This document shows positions 16,583-25,329 of a stretch of DNA of 45,416 nt, one piece after another. The notes below the pieces were generated by a model that searched no databases, had not been told where the DNA came from, and worked only from the letters and a program-made list of their open reading frames with translations. Source of the DNA: CAYVQZ01 sp964453435 (GTDB taxonomy: Bacteria; Abyssobacteria; SURF-5). The position numbers and the translations under genes are program-made. Position 1 is the first letter of the stretch. Each line of letters begins with the position of its first letter. The stretch spans positions 1 to 45,416 of the forward strand of contig CAYVQZ010000048.1 in NCBI GenBank assembly GCA_964453435.1, in the 5' to 3' direction.

Positions 16583-17503
16583 CTATTCCCTGAGCATCCT
16601 GCCGGTGAGTTCGATGAACACATCTTCGAGCGAAGGGTTCCGGAATCGCATATCTCTCAGTTCAAACCCCCGCTGCTGGGAAAAGGTGAGAAGCTCTAAC
16701 AGGCACGCTTTGACATCCGGAGTGTAAACGACCACATTTTGACCCACGATGTTCGCCGCGGAGACCGCATTCAGACGGACAATGTCATTTTGCGCTATGG
16801 CTTCATCCGTTGCAAATTCGATGACGTCTTCCTTGTTCAGCTTCGTCACCAGGTTCCTTGGCGTGTCGCGCGCGATTATCTGACCGTGGTCTATTATTGC
16901 GACCTCGTCGCTCAGCTTCTCCGCCTCGTCCATGTAGTGCGTTGTGAAAAAGACAGTCTTTCCACGCTCTTTGACGGATTGCATCAGGCGCCAGACTTCG
17001 TGGCGCGCCTGGGGGTCGAGTCCGGCCGTCGGCTCATCGAGGAAAAGGATCTCGGGGTCGTTCACGAGCGCGAGCGCCACCGCCAGCCGCTGCTGCTGGC
17101 CGCCGGAGAGTTCGGATATCATCTGGTTCGATTTGGTATCGAGCGACACAGCCGCCAGCACCTGCTCGACCGGGAGCGGATTCGCATAGAAGGACCGGAA
17201 CAACTTTACGATTTCACCGACCTTGAGCCGGTCGAAGAGGCTGGTCGTCTGAAGCTGGATTCCCATGTATTGCTTTGCGCGCTTCAGTTCCTGAGGAAGT
17301 GGCATGTCAAGGAGGCGAATCGTGCCTGAATCAGGTCTCTTCAGCCCTTCGATTACCTCCATTGTCGTGGTTTTGCCCGCGCCGTTCGGTCCCACGAGAC
17401 AGAAAATCATTCCGCGACGCACCGAGAAGGTGAGCTCGTCCACCGCTCGGACGTGAACGTACGATTTTGTTAGACCGTTGACTTCAAGCGCGTATTCTGA
17501 CAT
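16583..17503 (-). CDS. ABC-2 type exporter ATP-binding protein (orphan)
   Basis: A 306-aa ATPase of the drug/Na+ exporter (NatA/CcmA-like) group. In numbering from an in-frame TTG two codons further up (17509), Walker A is GPNGAGKT (40-47), the signature LSGGQ (134-138), Walker B ILFLDE (154-159) and the switch histidine H191. The C-terminal about 80 residues match the regulatory tail usual in this group (RNPSLEDVFIELTGR). The ATG at 17503 is preferred, but neither start has a good Shine-Dalgarno. All catalytic elements are intact, so it should be active. The usual ABC-2 permease partner is missing on both sides: downstream is a 525-nt gap and upstream a divergent operon. Confidence 0.9.
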   Translation of the reverse strand: MSEYALEVNGLTKSYVHVRAVDELTFSVRRGMIFCLVGPNGAGKTTTMEVIEGLKRPDSGTIRLLDMPLPQELKRAKQYMGIQLQTTSLFDRLKVGEIVKLFRSFYANPLPVEQVLAAVSLDTKSNQMISELSGGQQQRLAVALALVNDPEILFLDEPTAGLDPQARHEVWRLMQSVKERGKTVFFTTHYMDEAEKLSDEVAIIDHGQIIARDTPRNLVTKLNKEDVIEFATDEAIAQNDIVRLNAVSAANIVGQNVVVYTPDVKACLLELLTFSQQRGFELRDMRFRNPSLEDVFIELTGRMLRE

Positions 17504-17737
17504 CGGCAATCATATGCTTTGGAAGGACCGTTCGTGCGGTATTCTAGCATCTTTGGATTCCGCGGGCAACCAGAAGAAGCTCATTCATGCCGCCCGATGT
17601 ATCGTGCGGACGAATCCGCCCCCTCAGGGAAAACCGAAGCTCTCCTGTAGACGACAATTCATTTGCCCGCTTTGCATTGTGAGATGGTCTCTCGCCTTTT
17701 CCTGCGAACTTCTATGTCAACTTTGGCCGCGATGCGG

Positions 17738-17767
17738 TTGACGAACGCTTTGGAAAAACGCTATTAT
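17738..17767 (+). promoter_or_regulatory. Sigma-70-type promoter for the S55 peptidase operon
   Basis: TTGACG (17738-17743), an 18-nt spacer, then TATTAT (17762-17767). It lies 75 nt before the ATG at 17843, leaving a 5' leader of about 65-70 nt. The rest of the 17504-17842 gap shows no gene. Confidence 0.55.
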
Positions 17768-17842
17768 TGCGTGGGAGCAAAAATGCTGAATGAATGCATG
17801 TGCGGGCCATCCAGTGCTTGCCGCCGTGGCGGAGTTGAGAGA

Positions 17843-19672
17843 ATGAAACAAAAAATGAAATTGTCTGTCGTGGGAGTTATCACTCTTTCCGTTTTTCTCG
17901 TTGGTTCGAACCAACCGCTGGCCGCGGCGGAAAGCGGCGCTCCTGTCATCGACAATGAACGGTTTATGTTCATTGAAGAGGTCAAGCCCGGCATGAAGGG
18001 ATACGGACTCACCGTTTTCGCGGGCACCGAAATCGAAAGGTTCGACGTCGAAATTTTGAGCGTTCTCTACGGGTTTGAGCCGAAAAGCGACCTCATACTC
18101 GCGCGCGTTTCCGGGGGACCCATCGAAAAGGCCGGCGTGATTGCCGGCATGAGCGGAAGTCCCATTTACATAGAGGGCCGCATAATCGGAGCGCTCGCAT
18201 ACTCGTGGGCATTCTCAAAGGAGCCGATTGCGGGCGTCACCCCGATAGGAGAAATGCTTGAGATTTTTGCCTTCGAAAAAGCTCGCGACAGCCGCTCTGC
18301 GTCAGTCGGGATGAGAGGCGGCGGTGGGTGGGCGGAGGCGGCCAGGTTCGCTGTTCCACTACCAGCCACAGTTGCCGAATCGGCCGCCATGCAACCGATA
18401 ATGACTCCCGTCGTATTTTCCGGTTTTTCTCGTGAAGCCGTCGAATGGTTTCGCCCGCAGCTCGGAGGATGGGGCATCGTTCCCGTAGCCGGGGGATCCT
18501 TCTCCGAGCGCCTGTCCGGCGCGGACGCGCCCTTCGAAGAGGGCGCTGCCGTCGGAATTCAGCTTGTCCGAGGCGACATGAACGCGGCGGCCATTGGAAC
18601 ACTCACGTTGAAACAGGGCGAAAGGGTGCTCGCTTTCGGACATCCGTTCCTGTTTTCGGGATCGGTCGAATTTCCCATGACGACGGCTTTTGTACATACT
18701 GTGTTGCCGAGTCTGGTCGTCTCTTCCAAGGTCGGTTCCCCCTTGAAGCCGGTGGGAACGCTTACCCAGGACCGCCGAACGGGGATTGCGGGTATCATCG
18801 GGGACACGACCACAATGGTCCCCCTCTCGCTTCGGGTAAACGGAGCGGAGACCACGGGCGCAAAAGAATTTAATTTCGAGGTCGCGATGGACCGGCAAAT
18901 GCTCCCGGCCATGGCGGCTATGGCGCTCGCCAGCGCTCTGATGCACACGAACAGTTACAGGGGTGAATTCAGTGCCGCAATACACTACGAAATCGAAATT
19001 GCCGAATTTCCGACAATTCGGAACGACGATTTCATCACAGGCCTCGGTGGGTTGCCGTCCTTGGCTGCGCTGGGGTTGTTTCGTGACCTGAACATGCTTC
19101 TGAATAACGAATTCGAAAAGCTGACCCTGAAGGGAATTTCCATTGAAGTCGATGCGCGTTCCGCCGTCGAGTCGGCCAGCATCACCGGCGTTCGCATTCA
19201 CAAGGACACGCTTCGGCCGGGGGAAGAGGTCGAATTGAGGATAGCCATGAAGCCGTATATGGGGGAACTGGTCCACAAACAATACGTCATACGCATTCCG
19301 GAGCATTTTCCGGAAGGGCAAGCGTTCCTCCAAGTCTCGGCTGCCCCGCAGACCGCCTCCTTTGAGAAAATGCGAACACCGCTTCGTTTCCGACCCCGGA
19401 GCATAGAGCAACTGATTAAGTTGGTGGATGAGGATTATCCGGGAAACCGCCTGGATATACGGCTTCTGGTGGCTGACCCCGGGATCGTAGTGGGGGGAGA
19501 GGAATTGTCGGCCTTGCCTTCGTCTGTCTTCTCCGTTCTCTCCCAATCCATTGGCAAAGAAACGACTGGTATCACGAGAGCCAGCGTGCTGTTTCATGAG
19601 CACACCTTTATGGATTTTGAAGTCGGGGGCTCCAGCATTCTTCCCCTGACGATCAAACGCACAATAAAGTGA
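17843..19672 (+). CDS. Secreted SpoIVB/S55-like serine peptidase domain protein
   Basis: A 609-aa exported protein. ATG at 17843 has GGAG 8 nt upstream; residues 1-29 form a signal peptide (cleavage near PLAAAE). EVKPGMKGYGLTVFAG (46-61) opens the domain. GMSGSPIY (102-109) holds the nucleophile motif of S55 peptidases, with S104 equivalent to SpoIVB S378, and EGRIIGALAY follows as in SpoIVB. GTLTLKQGERVLAFGHPF (252-269) matches the SpoIVB segment around its catalytic histidine (GHP, H267 here). In Bacillus SpoIVB the His segment precedes the Ser segment; here the order is reversed. The Asp of the SpoIVB triad is not at the equivalent place; D83 is a candidate. The C-terminal 250 residues look like beta-rich domains. 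It is followed 22 nt later by the propeller gene. Confidence 0.82.
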   Translation: MKQKMKLSVVGVITLSVFLVGSNQPLAAAESGAPVIDNERFMFIEEVKPGMKGYGLTVFAGTEIERFDVEILSVLYGFEPKSDLILARVSGGPIEKAGVIAGMSGSPIYIEGRIIGALAYSWAFSKEPIAGVTPIGEMLEIFAFEKARDSRSASVGMRGGGGWAEAARFAVPLPATVAESAAMQPIMTPVVFSGFSREAVEWFRPQLGGWGIVPVAGGSFSERLSGADAPFEEGAAVGIQLVRGDMNAAAIGTLTLKQGERVLAFGHPFLFSGSVEFPMTTAFVHTVLPSLVVSSKVGSPLKPVGTLTQDRRTGIAGIIGDTTTMVPLSLRVNGAETTGAKEFNFEVAMDRQMLPAMAAMALASALMHTNSYRGEFSAAIHYEIEIAEFPTIRNDDFITGLGGLPSLAALGLFRDLNMLLNNEFEKLTLKGISIEVDARSAVESASITGVRIHKDTLRPGEEVELRIAMKPYMGELVHKQYVIRIPEHFPEGQAFLQVSAAPQTASFEKMRTPLRFRPRSIEQLIKLVDEDYPGNRLDIRLLVADPGIVVGGEELSALPSSVFSVLSQSIGKETTGITRASVLFHEHTFMDFEVGGSSILPLTIKRTIK

Positions 19673-19694
19673 AGAACCGACAAGGAGGAAAGAC

Positions 19695-21914
19695 GTGGTC
19701 AAATGCAAGGCCCTGGTGTTAGTGGTCCTCGCCATGCTGGTTGGCTGGGCCGCGCCCGCGCTGGCGGTAAGCGCTTCGCTTTGGGAGATTCAGTCGACGG
19801 ATGATTTCAATGCGGGCGAGCCGGACGGCGCCTCAATTATGTCGCCGGGAAAAGTGGTGCTTGGGCCGGCGTCCGATACAACCATTTTGGATGCATTGTA
19901 CGGTTGGTCGCTTGCGATTGATTCCAATGGCGCCGTCTACGTGGGAACGGGCAGCGACGGCAAAATATTCAAGGTTTCCCCGGCGGGATCGGCCGAACTC
20001 TTTGCCGACCTCGACTTGCAGCAAGTCTTCGCTCTTGCAATCGACAAAAAGAATGTTTTGTATGCCGGTGGCTTCCCCGGTGGAAAGGTTTATGCAATCA
20101 GCGACGACGGCGTCGTCCGGGAATATTTCGATTCCGAGCAGGAATCAGTCTGGACCCTGTGTTTCCGGAGCGACGGCGGACTGGCGATCGGCACGGGGGA
20201 CGACGGGAAAGTCTTTCTTGCTGCTGCTCAAGGCAAGGGCGACCTCTTCTACGACTCACCCGAGCGCCGTATTATTTCGCTGGTGAACGATGCGGAAGGA
20301 AACCTGTACGCCGGAACCGAGCAAAACGGACTCATCTACCGTATCGACAAAGCCGGGCGTCCGTTCCTTCAGTACGACACCGAACTCCAAGAGGTAACGG
20401 CAATGACAATGGATGTGGAAGGAAACCTGTACGCCGTTTCATCGCCGGGTGAATTGTTCATGAAAATGCCGCCGCCGATGGCTGTTCCCGCCTTCCCGAA
20501 ACAAGCCCAGCAGGCGGCGGCCGCGGCGGTTGCCGCCGCGGTGCAGGAAGCTGCTGCGGCCGCCACGCCGGCGCCGTTCCCCGGCATGCCTGCCGTTCCT
20601 ACCCCAAAGAAACGAACCTGCATGATATACAGAATCTCGAAAGACGGCACGGCGAAGAAAGTGTGGGAATCGCCCGAGAAACTGATTTTCTCCATCGCGG
20701 TTCAAGGAGACACGATTCTGGCCGGTTCCGGCGACGAAGGAATCATCTACTTGGTCGCTCCGGATGGTGAGTCCGGAATCTATTACCAGGCGGACCAGAA
20801 ACAGGTTCTCGATTTGCTCGTAACCGACAAAGGCAAAGTGGTCGCTGCTCTCGGAAACGATGCGGCGGTCATCCAATTCGCCGATGGGTTTTCGGCGAAG
20901 GCAACCTACGTTTCGCCCGTGCATGACGCGACGGCGATATCGCAGTGGGGCAGGGTTTTCTGGGAGGCTGAGGCGCCGCCCAGGACGCAGGTATCTTTCG
21001 CGACACGCAGCGGCAATAGCGAAATGCCGGATGACACATGGAGCGAATGGTCGTCCGAGCACACGAACCCCTTTGTCTCGAATTCCCCGAACGCGCGATA
21101 TGTTCAATGGCGGGCTACCTTGAGCACACTCGATTCACGAAAGACGCCTGCGCTCCGTAAGGTTGCGCTCGCCTATCTTCAAAACAACCTGCCTCCCGAA
21201 ATATTGTCCATCGAGGTCGGCAATAGCAAAGGGAACAGCAAGGGGAACTCCGGCGGCGATATGGCGAAAGCGCTCAAGGCTTTGTCCGCCGCGGCTTCCG
21301 GGGGAGCGCAGGCGGATGGTGCAAGGGCGAGCAAGGAAGGTGTGAAGGCTGCTCCCGCAATGCCCGAAGCGAAAGTAAGAATCAACTGGCAGGCGCAAGA
21401 CCCCAATGACGATACGCTCGAATATTCACTGTTTTTCAAGGGCACTGAAGAAAGCCGCTGGAAACTGCTCGAAGAAAAACTAAGCGAGACCACATACGAA
21501 TGGGACACTGAGGCCGTGCCGGACGGTGAATATCATGTTAAAGTAATAGCATCCGATTTACCCGGCAATCCGGAACCGTTGGCGCACTCAACCGAAAAGG
21601 TAAGCCAGCCCTTCACGGTCGATAATACTTCTCCTGTCGTAAGTGATTTGCGGGCGGTTCGCATTAAAGATGGCGCGTATCGAGTTTCGTGTACCGTCTC
21701 GGACAATATCGGACCGGTGCGCTCCGCACATTACAGTATCGATGCCGGCGACTGGCTGGTTGTATTTCCGACCGACCGGATATTTGATTCCTCGCTCGAG
21801 AGCGTCGAGTTCCTCACTGAAAAACTCGGCGAGGGCGAACATACGATAGTTATAAAGGCCGTTGACTACTTTGGCAACGTTGGCGCAGGCAAGGTAACCA
21901 TTGTGGCGGAATGA
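19695..21914 (+). CDS. Secreted beta-propeller protein with C-terminal Ig/FnIII-like domains
   Basis: A 739-aa exported protein with a GTG start at 19695 behind AAGGAGGAA. Residues 1-24 are a signal peptide ending ALA. About seven blade-like repeats follow (LAIDSNGAVYVGTGSDGKIF, LYAGGFPGGKVYAISDDG, LAIGTGDDGKVFLAA, LYAGTEQNGLIYRIDKAG and others), forming a probable propeller over residues 60-400. An Ala/Pro-rich linker (about 262-302) interrupts it between blades five and six. A Gly/Ser/Lys low-complexity stretch (about 510-560) leads into two Ig/FnIII-like domains (about 555-640 and 645-739) with phrases such as DGEYHVKVIASD and GEHTIVIKAVDYFGNVG. Ligand unknown. It overlaps the next gene by 4 nt, so the secreted pair and the cytoplasmic signalling protein are one operon. 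Confidence 0.82.
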   Translation: MVKCKALVLVVLAMLVGWAAPALAVSASLWEIQSTDDFNAGEPDGASIMSPGKVVLGPASDTTILDALYGWSLAIDSNGAVYVGTGSDGKIFKVSPAGSAELFADLDLQQVFALAIDKKNVLYAGGFPGGKVYAISDDGVVREYFDSEQESVWTLCFRSDGGLAIGTGDDGKVFLAAAQGKGDLFYDSPERRIISLVNDAEGNLYAGTEQNGLIYRIDKAGRPFLQYDTELQEVTAMTMDVEGNLYAVSSPGELFMKMPPPMAVPAFPKQAQQAAAAAVAAAVQEAAAAATPAPFPGMPAVPTPKKRTCMIYRISKDGTAKKVWESPEKLIFSIAVQGDTILAGSGDEGIIYLVAPDGESGIYYQADQKQVLDLLVTDKGKVVAALGNDAAVIQFADGFSAKATYVSPVHDATAISQWGRVFWEAEAPPRTQVSFATRSGNSEMPDDTWSEWSSEHTNPFVSNSPNARYVQWRATLSTLDSRKTPALRKVALAYLQNNLPPEILSIEVGNSKGNSKGNSGGDMAKALKALSAAASGGAQADGARASKEGVKAAPAMPEAKVRINWQAQDPNDDTLEYSLFFKGTEESRWKLLEEKLSETTYEWDTEAVPDGEYHVKVIASDLPGNPEPLAHSTEKVSQPFTVDNTSPVVSDLRAVRIKDGAYRVSCTVSDNIGPVRSAHYSIDAGDWLVVFPTDRIFDSSLESVEFLTEKLGEGEHTIVIKAVDYFGNVGAGKVTIVAE

Positions 21915-22606
21915 CTAACTCTGAGGAGCACGCGGCGAGGATATTGGTCGTTGATGACGATGCGCTGAGCGCGGACCTCCTGAAGACGAAGCTGACGACG
22001 CTGGGTCATGAGGTGACGGTCGCTCACAGCGCCGAGGAAGCAATTCGCGTCGACAAACAGGTGCGACCTCATCTCATCCTGCTCGATGTTGTTCTTCCGG
22101 AGATGAGTGGGTTCGAAGTCTGCCGGAGGTTCAATAAGATTCACGAGAGCCGCTACGTTCCGGTCATCCTTGTTACTTCTATGGATGATGTCGAAAGCAA
22201 GGTGAAAGGACTCGAGAGCGGAGCGCTTGATTACGTGACCAAGCCGTTTGACACCCAGGAGTTGCTCGCCCGCGTCCGGACGGCCCTCCGAATGAAGAGA
22301 TTGTATGATGAACTGCATGAGACTCGCGAAAAGTTGACCGATGCCGAGAAGCTCGCCGCCGTTGGCGAAATGGCGATAACGCTTCATCATGAGATCAACA
22401 ACCCGCTTCAGGCGATTGTTCTCTCGGCGGAGAATATGCTCCAGGACCTCGCGAGCAAGAGTGTGTCCCGCGAAGACCTTGATATTATTCTCGCCAGTTG
22501 CCAGCGGATCCAGGAAGTCTTGAAAAGGATAACGAACCTTAAAAGATTTCGGTCAGCCGTTTATATCGGCGAAACCGACATGCTGGACCTCGATGAATCC
22601 GGTTGA
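21911..22606 (+). CDS. Response regulator receiver fused to HisKA domain, no ATPase domain
   Basis: A 231-aa cytoplasmic signalling protein. Residues 10-125 are a receiver domain with acidic pocket D15-D17, phosphoacceptor D59, T89/S90 and K111. After a helical linker, residues about 143-210 form a HisKA dimerisation domain with the H-box TLHHEINNPL (phosphoacceptor H160). The protein ends about 20 residues later (MLDLDESG), exactly where a HATPase_c domain would begin, and no ATPase sequence follows in any frame. It therefore cannot autophosphorylate. It may act as a phosphorelay intermediate, a dimeric response regulator or a docking partner for a separate kinase. The ATG overlaps the previous TGA (ATGA), indicating translational coupling to the propeller gene. 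Confidence 0.9.
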   Translation: MTNSEEHAARILVVDDDALSADLLKTKLTTLGHEVTVAHSAEEAIRVDKQVRPHLILLDVVLPEMSGFEVCRRFNKIHESRYVPVILVTSMDDVESKVKGLESGALDYVTKPFDTQELLARVRTALRMKRLYDELHETREKLTDAEKLAAVGEMAITLHHEINNPLQAIVLSAENMLQDLASKSVSREDLDIILASCQRIQEVLKRITNLKRFRSAVYIGETDMLDLDESG

Positions 22607-22665
22607 GCGGCGGAAGTCGTTCGATGGGATGGTTGGCAATCAAAAGCCGGGGCCCGGCGGAATAA

Positions 22666-25329
22666 TCAGAGTTTGCGATTCACGCCGCGCAGCAACAAGG
22701 AGTTCGTGACAACCGAGACCGACGACAGCGCCATGGCGAGACCGGCCCAGCGAGGCTCCAAGAGCCCGAAGGCTGCCACCGGAATTCCGAGACAGTTATA
22801 GAACATCGCCCAGAAAAGGTTCTGCTTGATTTTTCGCAGGGTGAATCGCCCTAACCGTATTGCGCGCACGACATCCACCAGGTCATTTTTCACAAGCACC
22901 ACGTCGCCGGTTTCCTTGGCGATATCGGTTCCCGAACCAATGGCTATCCCGATATCCGCCTGGGCAAGCGCCGGAGCGTCGTTGATACCGTCACCAACCA
23001 TTCCGACGCGCAGGTTTTGTGCCTGGTAGCGTTTTATCGCCTCGATCTTGTCTCGAGGAAGGACCTCGGCCTCGACGTCCTCGATGTGGAGGTCGCGAGC
23101 GATCGCCTGCGCCACACGCCGGTTGTCGCCGGTGATCATGCACGTTTTCAACCCGAGCCCTCTCAGTTCTTCAAGCGCTCGGGCAGATTCCTGCTTGGGA
23201 GTGTCGGCCAGTGAGATAATTCCCCTCAGCTTGCTGTTCGAAGCGACATATATCAGCGTTTTGCCCTCCGACATTAATCGTTCCGCGTCGCGCTCGGCCG
23301 GCGAATACTCGATTCGCCGCGCTTCCATCAGCTTTGTGTTGCCGACAACAAGCTCGCCTTCTGCGAGCTTACAGATTATTCCCTTGCCCCCTTCTTCCTC
23401 GCAGTGGGACGCTTCTTCTATTTCAAGACCCCGTGAACGGGCATGCTTCGTGACCGCTTCGGCCAGAGGATGGGACGACCGGCTCTCCGCAATTGCGGCC
23501 AGCCGAAGAACCTCGTCTTCCGATATATCGCGGTCAAACACGATAATATCTTTCACTCGCGGCTTCCCCTCGGTCAGGGTGCCCGTCTTGTCGAAAACAA
23601 TCGCCTGCAAACGAGAAATATTTTCAAGGACGGAAGCCTTTTTGAAAAGAATCCCGCGATTCAATCCCACACCGCTGCCGACCATGATCGCCGTCGGAGT
23701 AGCCAGTCCCAGGGCGCATGGACACGCAATCACAAGGACGGCGATTGCAGCCGAAAGCCCCAGTATGAATACGGTTTGGTTCCCTTCGGGAGTTCCCAAG
23801 TTGAGCCATACCACGAACGTTACGAAGGCGGCGAGCACCACCATCGGAACGAAATAGTTCGACACCGTGTCGGCGAACCGCTGGATGGGCGCTTTATCGC
23901 CCTGCGCTTCTTCCACCATACGAACAATTTGTGACAGCACCGACTCCTTACCGACGCGGGTTGCGCGTATCTTCAACACGCCTGTCCGGTTGATTGTAGC
24001 GCCCGTCACCTCGTCACCCGCCGCCTTATCCACAGGCAAGGACTCGCCCGTGAGCATCGATTCATCAATGCTGGACGCACCCTCCAGTATCTCTCCGTCC
24101 ACCGGAATTTTCTCGCCGGCCCTGGCAACAACGACGTCGCCGACGTTGACCTCCGATGCGCCGACCTCTCTCTCCTTGCCATCGACCAGCAGGCGCGCGC
24201 GGTCAGCCTGCAGTTCGAGAAGCCTCTTCAACGCCTGGCTCGCCTTTCCTTTGGCTCGCGCCTCAAGCATCTTGCCAAACCGCACGAAACAGATCAACAT
24301 CGCCGAGGTCTCATAGAACAAATGACCGGAAGGCATGATGGCGGGAAAGAAGGTAACTGCCGCACTGTAAAGGTATGCCGCGCTAATCCCGAGGGCAATC
24401 AGCACATCCATGCTCGCAAATCTGTTTTTGAGCGCATGATAGGACCCCGAGTAGAATGTGAACCCGGCCGTGAACTGTAAAATAGTCGTCAGTGCGAACA
24501 GGACAAATGGTCCCGCATCCCCGAATATTTTTGTGTACATGATGACCAGTATCGGAATGGTCAACCCGACACTGTACAGCAGCCAGTAAAGCTCATTCCT
24601 GCCTTCCTCGGCCCGGGCTTTCATTTCCGTCCGGGGAGAGTAACCCATATCACGGATAATCCGGAATATCTCGCCACGGTTGATTTTTGAGGAATCGTAT
24701 GTTACCGTCGCTTTCTCAGTCGCAAAATTAACGGACGCCGATTCTATTCCCCTGGTTGTTCCAAGCGTGTTCTCGATTTTTGACACGCACGTTGAACAAC
24801 TCATTCCGTCGATCCCGAAGGTCAGCGTGCCGGACTCCTGGTCCGTCGGGGTTGCTTGATAGCCCAAGTCCCGCACTTTCGCCGCGATGACCTCCGGTTG
24901 CCCGGTTCCGTTCGCATATTGCACGGTAAGCGTTTCAGCGGCGAAGTTCACGGTTGCCCGGTCGACGCCCTCGATTTGCTGTACGCCCCGCTCGATTGTA
25001 TTCGCGCAACTTGCGCAGGACATTCCCGATATGTTGAAACGGGAGATGGCGGGAGGCGAATCGCGCGAAGCAAAATTAGCGGCCGGCTTTTCCTCGTTCC
25101 TTTCCTCCGATTCTCCCGAGTCCTCTCCGAACTCGTATCCCGCCTCAGATACGGCCCGGCCGATTTCCGCAGGCCCGACGTTGCTTTCGTCGAAACGAAC
25201 CGTGGCCGATTGAGATTCCAGCGAAACGTCCACGGTCCTCACTCCCGGCAGCTTCTTCAGCTCCCTGGTGATCGCCTGCACGCAATGATTGCATGTCATC
25301 CCTTTAACGGAAAACGTTCTCGTTTCCAT
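22666..25329 (-). CDS. copA: Copper-translocating P1B-type ATPase
   Basis: An 887-aa Cu+ exporter. Three N-terminal heavy-metal-associated domains each carry MxCxxC: MTCNHC (C13/C16), MSCASC (C105/C108) and MSCSTC (C178/C181). The actuator TGES is 427-430, the ion-binding CPC 536-538 and the phosphorylation motif DKTGT starts at D580. SHP and GDGINDAPAL are present further on. CPC plus HMA domains place it in the P1B-1 (Cu+/Ag+) group. The ATG at 25329 follows GAGGAG, and the gene starts 26 nt inside the end of rseC, so they are translationally coupled. The CsoR-family gene heads the same run, so expression should rise when copper is bound by CsoR. Three HMA domains is more than the usual one or two. 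Confidence 0.96.
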   Translation of the reverse strand: METRTFSVKGMTCNHCVQAITRELKKLPGVRTVDVSLESQSATVRFDESNVGPAEIGRAVSEAGYEFGEDSGESEERNEEKPAANFASRDSPPAISRFNISGMSCASCANTIERGVQQIEGVDRATVNFAAETLTVQYANGTGQPEVIAAKVRDLGYQATPTDQESGTLTFGIDGMSCSTCVSKIENTLGTTRGIESASVNFATEKATVTYDSSKINRGEIFRIIRDMGYSPRTEMKARAEEGRNELYWLLYSVGLTIPILVIMYTKIFGDAGPFVLFALTTILQFTAGFTFYSGSYHALKNRFASMDVLIALGISAAYLYSAAVTFFPAIMPSGHLFYETSAMLICFVRFGKMLEARAKGKASQALKRLLELQADRARLLVDGKEREVGASEVNVGDVVVARAGEKIPVDGEILEGASSIDESMLTGESLPVDKAAGDEVTGATINRTGVLKIRATRVGKESVLSQIVRMVEEAQGDKAPIQRFADTVSNYFVPMVVLAAFVTFVVWLNLGTPEGNQTVFILGLSAAIAVLVIACPCALGLATPTAIMVGSGVGLNRGILFKKASVLENISRLQAIVFDKTGTLTEGKPRVKDIIVFDRDISEDEVLRLAAIAESRSSHPLAEAVTKHARSRGLEIEEASHCEEEGGKGIICKLAEGELVVGNTKLMEARRIEYSPAERDAERLMSEGKTLIYVASNSKLRGIISLADTPKQESARALEELRGLGLKTCMITGDNRRVAQAIARDLHIEDVEAEVLPRDKIEAIKRYQAQNLRVGMVGDGINDAPALAQADIGIAIGSGTDIAKETGDVVLVKNDLVDVVRAIRLGRFTLRKIKQNLFWAMFYNCLGIPVAAFGLLEPRWAGLAMALSSVSVVTNSLLLRGVNRKL

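Noticed and set aside
16300..16593. 97-codon plus-strand open frame with a glycine-rich start in the 16.0-16.6 kb gap
   Set aside because: No ribosome-binding site, low-complexity Pro/Arg content after the first 25 residues, and overlap with the convergent ATPase gene.
18359..19735. 458-codon minus-strand open frame opposite the S55 peptidase gene
   Set aside because: Antisense to a gene with clear motifs, signal peptide and ribosome-binding site; its translation shows no domain and is rich in Arg, Gly and His as expected of a shadow frame in GC-rich DNA.
22646..22658. GC-rich palindrome between the REC-HisKA gene and copA as a bidirectional terminator
   Set aside because: The stem is only 5 bp with a 3-nt loop and no T-run on either side.
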